Of a stretch of 64,000 nucleotides of DNA, positions 16,479 to 24,320 are shown piece after piece; within the stretch, counting starts at the first letter, position 1; each line of letters begins with the position of its first letter. The DNA lies in the NCBI GenBank assembly GCA_015067175.1, contig SVMX01000007.1:82690-146689 (forward strand), read 5' to 3'. This stretch comes from Oscillospiraceae bacterium. Lineage in GTDB: Bacteria; Bacillota; Clostridia; Oscillospirales; Ruminococcaceae. The notes under the pieces were generated by a model. The model worked only from the letters and a program-made list of their open reading frames with translations, was not told the origin of the DNA and did no database searches. The translations under genes and the position numbers were made by a program.

Positions 16479-17660
16479 ATGAATATTGATTTATACAGCT
16501 ATTCGGGAATTGGCGGCAGGCCCGTCAATGAGGACAGTTATGTAACAGGCAACGGCTATTTTATCGTGTCTGATGGTCTCGGAGGCCACGACAACGGCGA
16601 ATTAGCCTCAGGCGCAGTTACACGTTATATAGCTGAAAATTTCACTTCCCCCGACCTTTCAAACGAACACATCTCAAGTCTTATCCAAGGCGCAGATGAG
16701 GCGGTAAAACAGTCTGGTGATGGCGGCAAGGCAACGCTTGCTGCACTCTTCACCGATGGAAGTACGATAAGGCTTGACAACATCGGTGACAGCAGAGTTT
16801 ACTATTTCCGCGGGGGCAATATCCTGTTTCGCACCAAGGATCATTCGGTCTGCCAAGCGTCCGTTGATATGGGCGAAATGACCGATATCGACGTGCGAAA
16901 CAGCGCCGACCGTTCAGGATTGTTCAAGGTGCTGGGCGACAGCGCTCCGCTTAAATTGCCGAAGCCCTATGATCTTATCGACCCGATAAACGGCGACGCA
17001 TTTCTGATATGCAGCGATGGCTTTTGGGAGCATATTTACGAAGCCGAAATGGAAGCCGATCTGCTGAAATCCTACAGCGCAAAGGAATGGCTTGATCATA
17101 TGCTGAAGCGGCATTTGGTGCGCTCAAAGAACAACGGCGATAATTTCACTGCGATATGCGGAATTATTAAATCAGAAAAAGTCGTACCGTATACTATCGC
17201 CGCGCCCGCTGCCGATATACCAAGAACAGTTGAGCTTACAGCTGATACAGTACAATCATCGGTGCCTTTTAAAAGCAAGATCATAATAGCTGCCTGTGCG
17301 CTGATAGCCTTGGCAGCTGTAGCAGCAGCGGTAATACTGCTTATCGTGAACAAGGGGGCTTCGGACGCTCCACCCATTTCATCATCTTCGGAAAGTCAGA
17401 CAATTGAGGATAGTTCATCCACTGTAGAAAGCCCCTCGACCGTGGAAGTACCCTCTACTGTAGAAGCCCCATCTACTGAAGACCCCCCCTCCACTGTGGA
17501 AGCTCCATCTACTGAAGAAACACCCCCAACTGTGGAGAGTCCCTCCACCGAAGAAGCTCCCTCAACCGAGGGAATACCAAATGAGCCTGAAGCTCCAAAC
17601 GAGCCGTTTGACCCAGAGCTTCCCAATATCTTACCCTCTCTTGAACCGTCAATACTGTAA
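16479..17660 (+). CDS. Membrane PP2C-family phosphatase with extracytoplasmic Pro/Ser/Thr/Glu stalk
   Basis: A 393-residue protein starting one base after the protease stop. A PP2C domain spans 1-232 with intact metal ligands: NEDSY (Asp19), VSDGLGG (Asp32), IGDSRVY (Asp104), CSDGFWE (Asp180) and GDNFTA (Asp221). One membrane helix lies at about 267-290. The outer tail of ~100 residues is built of PSTVE/PSTEE-type repeats and ends in a Pro-rich segment. The catalytic domain is inside and the stalk outside, the mirror of a receptor kinase. The stalk may contact the wall or be glycosylated (inference). Confidence 0.9.
   Translation: MNIDLYSYSGIGGRPVNEDSYVTGNGYFIVSDGLGGHDNGELASGAVTRYIAENFTSPDLSNEHISSLIQGADEAVKQSGDGGKATLAALFTDGSTIRLDNIGDSRVYYFRGGNILFRTKDHSVCQASVDMGEMTDIDVRNSADRSGLFKVLGDSAPLKLPKPYDLIDPINGDAFLICSDGFWEHIYEAEMEADLLKSYSAKEWLDHMLKRHLVRSKNNGDNFTAICGIIKSEKVVPYTIAAPAADIPRTVELTADTVQSSVPFKSKIIIAACALIALAAVAAAVILLIVNKGASDAPPISSSSESQTIEDSSSTVESPSTVEVPSTVEAPSTEDPPSTVEAPSTEETPPTVESPSTEEAPSTEGIPNEPEAPNEPFDPELPNILPSLEPSIL
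17403..17573 (+). repeat. Low-complexity coding repeat (PSTVE/PSTEE units)
   Basis: About ten short imperfect units, each encoding a variant of A/S-PST-V/E-E, within the stalk of the membrane PP2C. The DNA units differ by several synonymous changes, so the array is not recent but is prone to length change. Confidence 0.7.
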
Positions 17661-17700
17661 TAATTGCGGGAATATTATTATGTAACGCGAGGTAAAAACA

Positions 17701-20133
17701 ATGATCGAAATAAATGGCAAGCATTTGTGCGAAAGCTGCTTTTGCGAGATGACGGAAGGCGCTTTCTGTACAAACTGCGGCTATAATCCAAGTACGACTG
17801 TCGGAGACCCTACGATGCTGAATCCCGGAAGTGTTCTTCTCGGAAAATACGTTGTCGGAAAAGTAATAGGCAAGGGCGGCTTTGGAGTTACATATGTGGC
17901 ATACGATGTCACCACACAAAAAAAGGTAGCCATAAAGGAATATTTCCCTTATGGCGTAGCGCTTCGCGCCCCCGGCACAACTACCGTTTCCGTTTCGTCG
18001 ATGGATAATGCGGAAGCGTTCAGAATGGGCGCGAAGAAATTCTATAACGAAGCAAAGATGGTATCGCGCTTTAACGGAAACCCCAACATTGTTGGCGTTC
18101 ACGAATTCTTTTACGAAAACGATACCGTATACTTTGCGATGGAATATCTGCAAGGACACACACTGAAAGACCATATCAAAACTCACGGTGTACTGTCCCC
18201 CGCACAAGCGCTTTTCATCATGAATAACGTTTCCAATGCGCTTATGGCGGCGCATAGTTCTAATGTTCTGCACCGCGACATTTCCCCCGACAACATAATT
18301 CTCTGCGATAACGGCAATGTTACGCTGATAGATTTCGGAGCGGCAAGACAGGTCGTGGCTGAACATTCGCAAAGCTTTTCGGTTATCTTAAAGCCCGGCT
18401 TTGCGCCTCTTGAGCAATACCAGAAAAAGGGCAATCAAGGTCCCTGGACGGATATTTATTCACTCGGAACGACTATCTATCATGCACTCACAGGTGATAT
18501 CCCCGAGGACCCCATGTCCAGAATCGACGATGACGAGGAGTTCAGCTCCAATGCTTATGATATTGAGCCTGAGCTTTGGGCGGTTATCCAAAAGGCAACT
18601 CAGCTCAAGGTCGAAGACAGATACGGCGACGTTTTTATGCTGAGAAACGACCTCAGCCGTATCTCGTATCAGCCACAGCCTGTTATAGTTCCGACCGCGG
18701 ATACCAGTGAAAAAATGCCTGAATTTCAGACAGCTGTTCCGTTTGGAATGACGCAGATGAGTACAGCCACAGCAGTTCAGCCTGTTACAAGCGCTGTAAC
18801 TCAGCCTGTGCCTACGCAGAAGAAAAAGTTCAATTTTGCTGAGTTTTGCAAAAAGCACGGGAAGATCATTGCTGGTGTGGCTGCAGTGTTGGTGCTTGGT
18901 ATCGCAGCGGCGATAGTTATCCCCAATGTGTTACAGACAGCCGACAAGCCCACTTACACAAGCGGCGACTATTCTTATGATAACGGCTATAATGACACAA
19001 GCGGCTCGACTTCAGAACCGAACTCTTCTCAGGATAGCACATCATCTTCGCAGGGCGGTTCGTCCTCCTCAAAGCAGATGGATATCATAGAGCTTAACAC
19101 ATTGGCTTCCCAAATAAAAAGAGATTTGGATACTGCAAACACAGCTTATGAAGCAAAAGTCGGAGGAGGCGTTAGTAGAGAACAGCTGTTCGGTTATTTC
19201 AAAGTAACCGATGACGGCAAGTGGTCTATGACGTTTGACGAGTTTGATACTAATGAACACTTGTCTTATCTGTTTGATTATCTGAAAAAAATGCACCCCG
19301 ATATGAGAGATATGTCAGTTTGCGTATACAAAACATACAACTCAAGCTTCGACCTTGTCACCTGCACGCAGGGCGCGGATTCTGTGAACAGTCTTTCGAG
19401 TCTGACGCAGTATATTATCGATTCTATTTGGGTATGGGACCCGTCCGCATTTAAATATGAAATCGGCACCTTTGAATGGGAGGGCTCGACTGTGGGCGTT
19501 ACCGAGGACGGAATGTTGGTAGGTACCTATCCTGTTTTCGGCGCAAAAGGCTCAACGTCACAGAATACAACATCAGAGCCCGAAGCTCCGTCTGATGAAA
19601 AGTTATTTGAAATAAAGGACGCTAATAAGCTAGCTGATGATATCCGCTCCAGATATTCCACTAAGCTGGAAACAATGTCGCTCAATGGTTCGGGCAGAAA
19701 AACAACTGCGCTTGAACTGGTACGCATTGAAGTGGATGGAAACGGATATTGGTCGCTTACAGGCCTTAATCCCGATTATTACGAAACTGTTTCGGCTCAG
19801 GGATACAAATGGAGATGGGAATCAAGTGCAAAGGGTATCAAAGCAGATTCAGGGCAATCAGATAATCATACCGCAAATATGCTGCGTTATCTTGCAGAGT
19901 GCTTTCCTGATGTAAGAAACTGTGCAATGTGCTTAGGCATTAAAGGTATGTCCTGCAGCTTTATTGCCCTTTCTTTCGATATCACAGATGCTGACCGCCT
20001 TATGGAGATCGTAAATGAAATGGACATCAACCATGACGGCGTTGGAAGCACCTATATCTGGGACGGAAAAACTCCGGGTCTTACAAAGGACGGAGCGGTT
20101 ATAGGTACCGACCCGACTGTAAAGCTAAAATAA
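17701..20133 (+). CDS. Receptor Ser/Thr protein kinase with duplicated extracytoplasmic module
   Basis: An 810-residue Hanks-type kinase. Residues 10-26 form a zinc ribbon (CESCFC, CTNC). The kinase domain is at about 50-320 with glycine loop GKGGFG (57-62), Lys79 in AIKE, His-Arg-Asp 191-193 with Asn198, Asp-Phe-Gly 211-213 and APLE in place of APE. The juxtamembrane linker to 388 is Thr/Gln/Pro-rich. The membrane helix is at 389-411 and a Ser/Gly-rich outer hinge follows. Two related modules of ~155-175 residues come next, each ending in G(V/L)T(E/K)DG-(M/A)-(L/V)(V/I)GT-(Y/D)P. There are no PASTA domains. The ligand is unknown. A terminator follows, so the gene closes the first transcription unit of the locus. 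Confidence 0.93.
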   Translation: MIEINGKHLCESCFCEMTEGAFCTNCGYNPSTTVGDPTMLNPGSVLLGKYVVGKVIGKGGFGVTYVAYDVTTQKKVAIKEYFPYGVALRAPGTTTVSVSSMDNAEAFRMGAKKFYNEAKMVSRFNGNPNIVGVHEFFYENDTVYFAMEYLQGHTLKDHIKTHGVLSPAQALFIMNNVSNALMAAHSSNVLHRDISPDNIILCDNGNVTLIDFGAARQVVAEHSQSFSVILKPGFAPLEQYQKKGNQGPWTDIYSLGTTIYHALTGDIPEDPMSRIDDDEEFSSNAYDIEPELWAVIQKATQLKVEDRYGDVFMLRNDLSRISYQPQPVIVPTADTSEKMPEFQTAVPFGMTQMSTATAVQPVTSAVTQPVPTQKKKFNFAEFCKKHGKIIAGVAAVLVLGIAAAIVIPNVLQTADKPTYTSGDYSYDNGYNDTSGSTSEPNSSQDSTSSSQGGSSSSKQMDIIELNTLASQIKRDLDTANTAYEAKVGGGVSREQLFGYFKVTDDGKWSMTFDEFDTNEHLSYLFDYLKKMHPDMRDMSVCVYKTYNSSFDLVTCTQGADSVNSLSSLTQYIIDSIWVWDPSAFKYEIGTFEWEGSTVGVTEDGMLVGTYPVFGAKGSTSQNTTSEPEAPSDEKLFEIKDANKLADDIRSRYSTKLETMSLNGSGRKTTALELVRIEVDGNGYWSLTGLNPDYYETVSAQGYKWRWESSAKGIKADSGQSDNHTANMLRYLAECFPDVRNCAMCLGIKGMSCSFIALSFDITDADRLMEIVNEMDINHDGVGSTYIWDGKTPGLTKDGAVIGTDPTVKLK

Positions 20134-20148
20134 CCGCAATACTAAGTT

Positions 20149-20184
20149 AAAAAGGTCAAGCCAATATCTGCACTTGACCTTTTT
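20149..20184 (+). terminator. Terminator after the first kinase gene
   Basis: AAAAAGGTCAAG (20149-20160) and CTTGACCTTTTT (20173-20184) form a perfect 12-bp stem with a 12-base loop, 16 bases after the stop codon, and the T-run is part of the stem. Confidence 0.85.
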
Positions 20185-20202
20185 GGCGATTTGTGATAGA
20201 AT
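20174..20202 (+). promoter_or_regulatory. Promoter of the second kinase gene, overlapping the terminator
   Basis: TTGACC (20174-20179), 17 bases, TAGAAT (20197-20202). The -35 box is the descending arm of the upstream terminator hairpin, so the two elements share DNA. Confidence 0.6.
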
Positions 20203-20247
20203 AAAATAGTTTATTCTGTCGAAAAAACTACCCAAAGGGGGATCTGA

Positions 20248-22632
20248 ATGATCGAAATAAACGGAAAGAAATTATGCGAAAATTGCTTTGAGGAAATATC
20301 AGGCGAGAAATGCAGCTGCTGCGGCTTTGACCCGTCCGACGGTGTGCTGGATCAATCTCTGCTCGCTTCGGGAAGCATACTGTCAGACCGCTATGTTATC
20401 GGACAGGTAATAGGAAAAGGCGGCTTCGGTACGACATATCTTGCTTATGACGCACTTGTCTGCAAAAAGATCGCCATAAAGGAATATTTCCCTTACGGCA
20501 TTGCACAGCGTACTTTTGAAAGTGCCGATGTATCTGTTTTGTCCGAGGACAATGCACAGGCGTTTAAGCTTGGCGCAGAGAAGTTCTACAACGAGGCGAA
20601 GCTGGTTTCCAGATTCAACGGAAATCCAAACATCGTGGGCGTTTACGACTGCTTTTACGAAAACAACACCGTCTATATGGCGATGGAATATCTCAGCGGC
20701 TGCACCCTAAAGGAGTATATCCGCGAGCACGGAGTTCTCAGTGTTCCTCAGGCGCTGTATGTTGCGAAAAGTGTTGTTGGAGCGCTTGTTGTTGCGCACA
20801 GCGCCTCGATACTGCACCGCGATATTTCGCCCGATAACATTATCATCGGTAACGACGGAAACATAAAGCTTATTGATTTCGGCGCGGCAAGACAGGTCGT
20901 GGCTGAGCATTCACAGAGCTTCTCTGTTATACTGAAACCTGGCTTCGCACCGCCCGAGCAATACAGCAAAAAGGGAAATCAGAGCGCGTGGACAGATGTT
21001 TATTCTGTCGGAACAACGCTTTATTACATGATAACGGGAGATATTCCCGAGGACCCGTCGGCACGCTTTGACAACGACGACACATTTAACGAAAATAAGT
21101 TTGATATCGACCCAGCTCTGTGGGAGGTCATCACAAAAGCGACCAAGCTTAAAGTCGAGGATAGATATCAGGACGCTTATGAGTTAAAAAAGGCGCTTGA
21201 CCTTATTCCGACTGACACTGAGCCGCTTGTTATTCCCGAAGATGCGGAGCAGGAGAACGAGGAAGCCGCGCCCGAGCAGGATAGCCGTTCCGAGCTGACA
21301 GTTTCCATAAAGAAGCCAAAGCAAAAGCAGAGCTTCTGGAAAAAGCACCGCCGCACGTTTATTGAGGTGGTCTGCGGTCTGCTTGTTGTGGCGCTTGTGG
21401 TTCCGCTTGCGATAAAGGCATATACTCCTGTGGTGACAGGCAATCCCCAGTCGGGCACGTCCGATACCTCGTCACAGCCGACAGTGAACGGCTCTGTTGC
21501 GGCGATAGGAGCCAAGCCTACTCTTGAGGATATAAACTACTCGGGTCCGCTGTATGACGGCCTTGATACAGCCGAGCGCCAGCTTTACAGCGATATCTAC
21601 TACGGACTTATCAAGGACGAAAAGGAAATCGTTCTTGACACTCTTACATACACGATAGACGATATAGATTATGTTTACAGCTGTGTTCTGAACGAAGAAC
21701 CCGTGCTTGTCCATACAAGAGGATACAACGTAAACTATAACGATCTGAACAACAACAAGCAGCCCGACCCTGACGAGTATGTAAACTCTATCGCTCCGAT
21801 ATATTCGGGAATAGACAGAGTGGAATACCAAAATTTTATATTAGAGTATATAAAGAATAACCTGCGCGCGAAAGATATTGATAATAGCACTGATGCCGAC
21901 ACGCTCCTGTATAAGGATGTAGAGGCGCTTAAATATTGCTTTAACGATATCGCACTTAACACGACTGTATTGGGAGGATATAATACAAGGCCTTCCGCCT
22001 CCACCGCTTATGGTGCGATGGTTGACCATTACGCAGACAAGCTTGGCGTAGCAAGGGCATTATGTGATGTTGCACAGCGTATGGGTTTTGACAGTTATGT
22101 ACACGAGGGGTACGAAGCTGACGGCGACAAGATCGCGTACTGCCGTGTAAAAATTGATGATGTCTGGTATATGGTAGACGTGTATCTTGCGTCATATTTT
22201 GTACAGAACGGCATTACAGCAGTACCGTTTGCCGAGGACGAAGTATGCCATTTTTACTTTTTAATGGCAGATGCTCCGTCTCTTGAGGATATTTCAGCGA
22301 TAGACGAAAGACAGCGTCACCTCTGGGATACAGGCGATAAGGTGTATAATAATGAGTATGATACCTTATATTATTTTAAGGAACATCTTAAGGTGCCTTA
22401 TTACAGCGAATCTTACGAGGAAACCTATGCCGCACTTCTGGAGGAAACAAAAAAGCAGGCAGACCGGAACAGCAATAAGGTCGATCTCTATGTATTATCG
22501 CTTTATGTAGACACAATTTGGGCAATTATGGAGGAGCAATACATCTCCGACCTTTCCGAGAAATACGGAATTACCATCACAGACTTCACGGGCGAGTATG
22601 CCGATGATTGTCTGCACATTACGCTGACTTAA
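20248..22632 (+). CDS. Receptor Ser/Thr protein kinase with degenerate transglutaminase-like outer domain
   Basis: A 794-residue paralogue of the upstream kinase, with GGGG ribosome site before the ATG. Zinc ribbon CENC/CSCC lies at 10-25. Kinase motifs are intact: GKGGFG, Lys78, His-Arg-Asp 190-192, Asn197, Asp-Phe-Gly 210-212 and APPE. One membrane helix lies at about 371-390. The outer part of ~400 residues contains, at about 590-650, the outline of a transglutaminase-like fold: LGVARALCDVAQRMGF, then VKIDDVWYMVDV. Active family members have Cys after the GV and a His before the VKI strand; here these positions read Ala and non-His, so only the Asp of MVDV remains. It is most likely a catalytically dead binding domain used as sensor (inference). 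It has its own promoter and ends at a strong terminator. Confidence 0.92.
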   Translation: MIEINGKKLCENCFEEISGEKCSCCGFDPSDGVLDQSLLASGSILSDRYVIGQVIGKGGFGTTYLAYDALVCKKIAIKEYFPYGIAQRTFESADVSVLSEDNAQAFKLGAEKFYNEAKLVSRFNGNPNIVGVYDCFYENNTVYMAMEYLSGCTLKEYIREHGVLSVPQALYVAKSVVGALVVAHSASILHRDISPDNIIIGNDGNIKLIDFGAARQVVAEHSQSFSVILKPGFAPPEQYSKKGNQSAWTDVYSVGTTLYYMITGDIPEDPSARFDNDDTFNENKFDIDPALWEVITKATKLKVEDRYQDAYELKKALDLIPTDTEPLVIPEDAEQENEEAAPEQDSRSELTVSIKKPKQKQSFWKKHRRTFIEVVCGLLVVALVVPLAIKAYTPVVTGNPQSGTSDTSSQPTVNGSVAAIGAKPTLEDINYSGPLYDGLDTAERQLYSDIYYGLIKDEKEIVLDTLTYTIDDIDYVYSCVLNEEPVLVHTRGYNVNYNDLNNNKQPDPDEYVNSIAPIYSGIDRVEYQNFILEYIKNNLRAKDIDNSTDADTLLYKDVEALKYCFNDIALNTTVLGGYNTRPSASTAYGAMVDHYADKLGVARALCDVAQRMGFDSYVHEGYEADGDKIAYCRVKIDDVWYMVDVYLASYFVQNGITAVPFAEDEVCHFYFLMADAPSLEDISAIDERQRHLWDTGDKVYNNEYDTLYYFKEHLKVPYYSESYEETYAALLEETKKQADRNSNKVDLYVLSLYVDTIWAIMEEQYISDLSEKYGITITDFTGEYADDCLHITLT

Positions 22633-22641
22633 AACAAAGAA

Positions 22642-22670
22642 CTCCTCCCCTTTTTTGGGGAGGAGCTTTT
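22642..22670. terminator. Terminator between kinase 2 and the XRE gene
   Basis: CTCCTCCCC and GGGGAGGAG flank a T6 loop, followed by CTTTTG on the plus strand. It lies 9 bases after the kinase stop and just beyond the stop of the convergent gene, so it can serve both. Confidence 0.85.
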
Positions 22671-22674
22671 GTGT

Positions 22675-23076
22675 TTAAACATTATCGCTGTTGTACCAAA
22701 TGAAATCCACAGCGTCATAATAATCCATACGGTGATTTATCGCATAGAACACTCTTGCGTCCACAAGATTTCGGACATAGAGCGTTGATTTCCCTGCAAG
22801 CTGCAGCAAATAGTTCATTTCGTCTATATCAAGCTTCAGTATCAGGCTTGTCTGGATAATGAAATTTCTTGTAGGGGTGCGCTTTCCGTTAAGCACCTGA
22901 TAACCGTAGTTGCGGTCAACATTTATCATTCTGATAAGGTCGGATTTTTTAATTTTTCTGTCGTCGATAAGTCGGTTAAGCACATCGGCAAGTTCAGGCG
23001 GAGCCTCATTTATCACAGTGCTCTCATCGAAAGCGCCGCGCTTTTTAAGCTCTTCTTCAAGCTCTACTGTCAGCAA
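22675..23076 (-). CDS. XRE-like helix-turn-helix regulator linked to the kinase locus
   Basis: A 133-residue protein. The centre holds a helix-turn-helix (KKSDLIRMINVDRNYGYQVLNG) followed by KRTPTRNFIIQTSLILKLDIDEMNYLLQLAG. This resembles the small clostridial regulators with YGYQIFxGxRxPSRDKLI that tend to sit beside receptor kinases (from memory of such loci). The C-terminal ~35 residues include a Tyr-rich helix. The TTG at 23076 was chosen because AGAGGTG precedes it. The longer frame starting at 23112 would begin upstream of the predicted transcription start. It is convergent with kinase 2 and could be a phosphorylation target. Confidence 0.75.
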   Translation of the reverse strand: MLTVELEEELKKRGAFDESTVINEAPPELADVLNRLIDDRKIKKSDLIRMINVDRNYGYQVLNGKRTPTRNFIIQTSLILKLDIDEMNYLLQLAGKSTLYVRNLVDARVFYAINHRMDYYDAVDFIWYNSDNV

Positions 23077-23116
23077 AAAATCACCTCTGTTGTCAGAAAT
23101 CAAGTTAACCAATTGT

Positions 23117-23145
23117 ATTATAACATAGATTGCGCGTTATTTCAA
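23117..23145 (-). promoter_or_regulatory. Promoter of the XRE-like gene
   Basis: On the minus strand TTGAAA (23140-23145), 17 bases, TATAAT (23117-23122): an almost perfect sigma-A promoter. Expected transcription start near 23110, which rules out the frame start at 23112. Confidence 0.8.
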
Positions 23146-23270
23146 TAGGTAGAATCAATTAATGATGTTATTATATTGATTTGTCTCAGTTTTTCTGACG
23201 AGTTTTATGTGCAAAACATTACAAATCCATCATCGTTTATAAGTCGATAACGTTTAATAATCACTGTGCC

Positions 23271-23299
23271 TTGACTTATACACTCTCGTATGATACAAT
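23271..23299 (+). promoter_or_regulatory. Promoter of the small Cys-containing protein gene
   Basis: TTGACT (23271-23276), 17 bases, TACAAT (23294-23299), 21 bases before the ATG. Confidence 0.75.
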
Positions 23300-23319
23300 A
23301 ATTCTAAAGGAGTGATCGT

Positions 23320-23559
23320 ATGGACGATTGGCGCTTGAATGGACAGGAAGCTTACCTGTCTGAAGTTAAACTGAAATACATAAGTTTCTCTGGCAGACGC
23401 AACAAAGGCTCTGACCACGAACACTGCGAATTCTGCTGGGAAAAGATAAGCGAATATCCCGATACACTCAGCGCAGCTTACTGTACCGAAAATGAATATC
23501 ATTGGATCTGCGAAACATGCTTTGCTGATTTCAAAGAAAAATTCCGTTGGAAGATATAA
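23320..23559 (+). CDS. Small conserved protein with two CxxC motifs
   Basis: A 79-residue protein with AAAGGAG seven bases before its ATG and a sigma-A promoter directly upstream. It has the pattern MDDWRLNGQEAYL, then DHEHCEFCWEKISE, then YCTENEYHWICETCFADFK. The two Cys pairs (CEFC, CETC) look like one zinc-binding unit. Similar short proteins with DWRLNGQE and DH-HCEFC occur in many Firmicutes as hypothetical proteins; the function is unknown to me. It is monocistronic and ends at a hairpin shared with the convergent response-regulator gene. Confidence 0.8.
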   Translation: MDDWRLNGQEAYLSEVKLKYISFSGRRNKGSDHEHCEFCWEKISEYPDTLSAAYCTENEYHWICETCFADFKEKFRWKI

Positions 23560-23595
23560 CTTTGCTTGAAATGCACTCAAATCTTGCTTAAAAAC

Positions 23596-23635
23596 AAACC
23601 ACACGTTATTTTTATTGATAACGTGTGGTTTTTAA
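23596..23635. terminator. Bidirectional terminator with the ACACGTTAT/ATAACGTGT core
   Basis: AAACCACACGTTAT (23596-23609) and ATAACGTGTGGTTT (23618-23631) form a perfect 14-bp stem around 8 bases. The stem core is the same as in the hairpins ending repeat copies A and B. It serves the convergent genes on both sides. Confidence 0.8.
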
Positions 23636-24312
23636 TTATATCCGTTAGCCGAAAACATATATCCAACGCCGCGCACGCTTTTTATACATTCGCCATAGCT
23701 CGAAAGCTTGCGCCTGAGCTTATTGATATGCACAGTCAATGTGCGATTGTCATCAAGTATCCTGCCCCATACATATGAGGAAAGCTCGCTGCGGCTGAAT
23801 GGTCTTTCGGGCTGTGACATCATGAGATAAAGCAGCTCCATCTCCTTTGGCGAAACCTCTGCGCAAACGCCATCAACGCTCACAGTATAGCTTTTTATAT
23901 CCAACGCAAGTCCTTTGAAGCTCAATATTTTACTTTCCAAGTCTTCCGGCTTGCTATTTTTCAAATGCTCCGCTGTAAGCTCTACAAGTTTGCTGATGGC
24001 AAACGGCTTTAAAATAATGCTGTCAGCATTGCATTGCGAAAGCTGCTGCTCGGATAGGTCATCGCCCATCTCCACAAGCAATATCACAGGAACCTCTCTT
24101 TTTCCTTTCAGTTCCCATATTTCCTCTTGAAGCGCGTCACCGCATAACCCACTATCAAGCAGAATAACATCTGAACGCTCAGCCTCGCTCAGCGAATAAG
24201 CATCAATACGCGAAGAGGAGAAAACCTCCATACCTACTTGCTGAAGCTGCTCAGATATCAGTCTGCGAAGCCGCGCCCCCTCTTCCAACAAAAGTATTTT
24301 TCCGTAAGGCAT
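23632..24312 (-). CDS. OmpR-type response regulator with atypical receiver domain (orphan)
   Basis: A 226-residue protein with a receiver domain at 1-115 and a winged-helix DNA-binding domain at about 125-225 (SPKEMELLYLMM, ELSSYVWG, TLTVHINKLRRKL, SVRGVGYMF). The phospho-acceptor Asp53 (ILLDSGL) and Lys102 (LKPF) are present. The acidic pair reads Glu10-Glu11, and the switch Thr/Ser position after VPVILL is Val. The acidic residues survive but signalling may be unusual. No histidine kinase gene is near. It follows a small membrane protein by 8 nt. Whether the nearby Ser/Thr kinases act on it is open. Confidence 0.87.
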   Translation of the reverse strand: MPYGKILLLEEGARLRRLISEQLQQVGMEVFSSSRIDAYSLSEAERSDVILLDSGLCGDALQEEIWELKGKREVPVILLVEMGDDLSEQQLSQCNADSIILKPFAISKLVELTAEHLKNSKPEDLESKILSFKGLALDIKSYTVSVDGVCAEVSPKEMELLYLMMSQPERPFSRSELSSYVWGRILDDNRTLTVHINKLRRKLSSYGECIKSVRGVGYMFSANGYN

Positions 24313-24320
24313 ACCGCACC

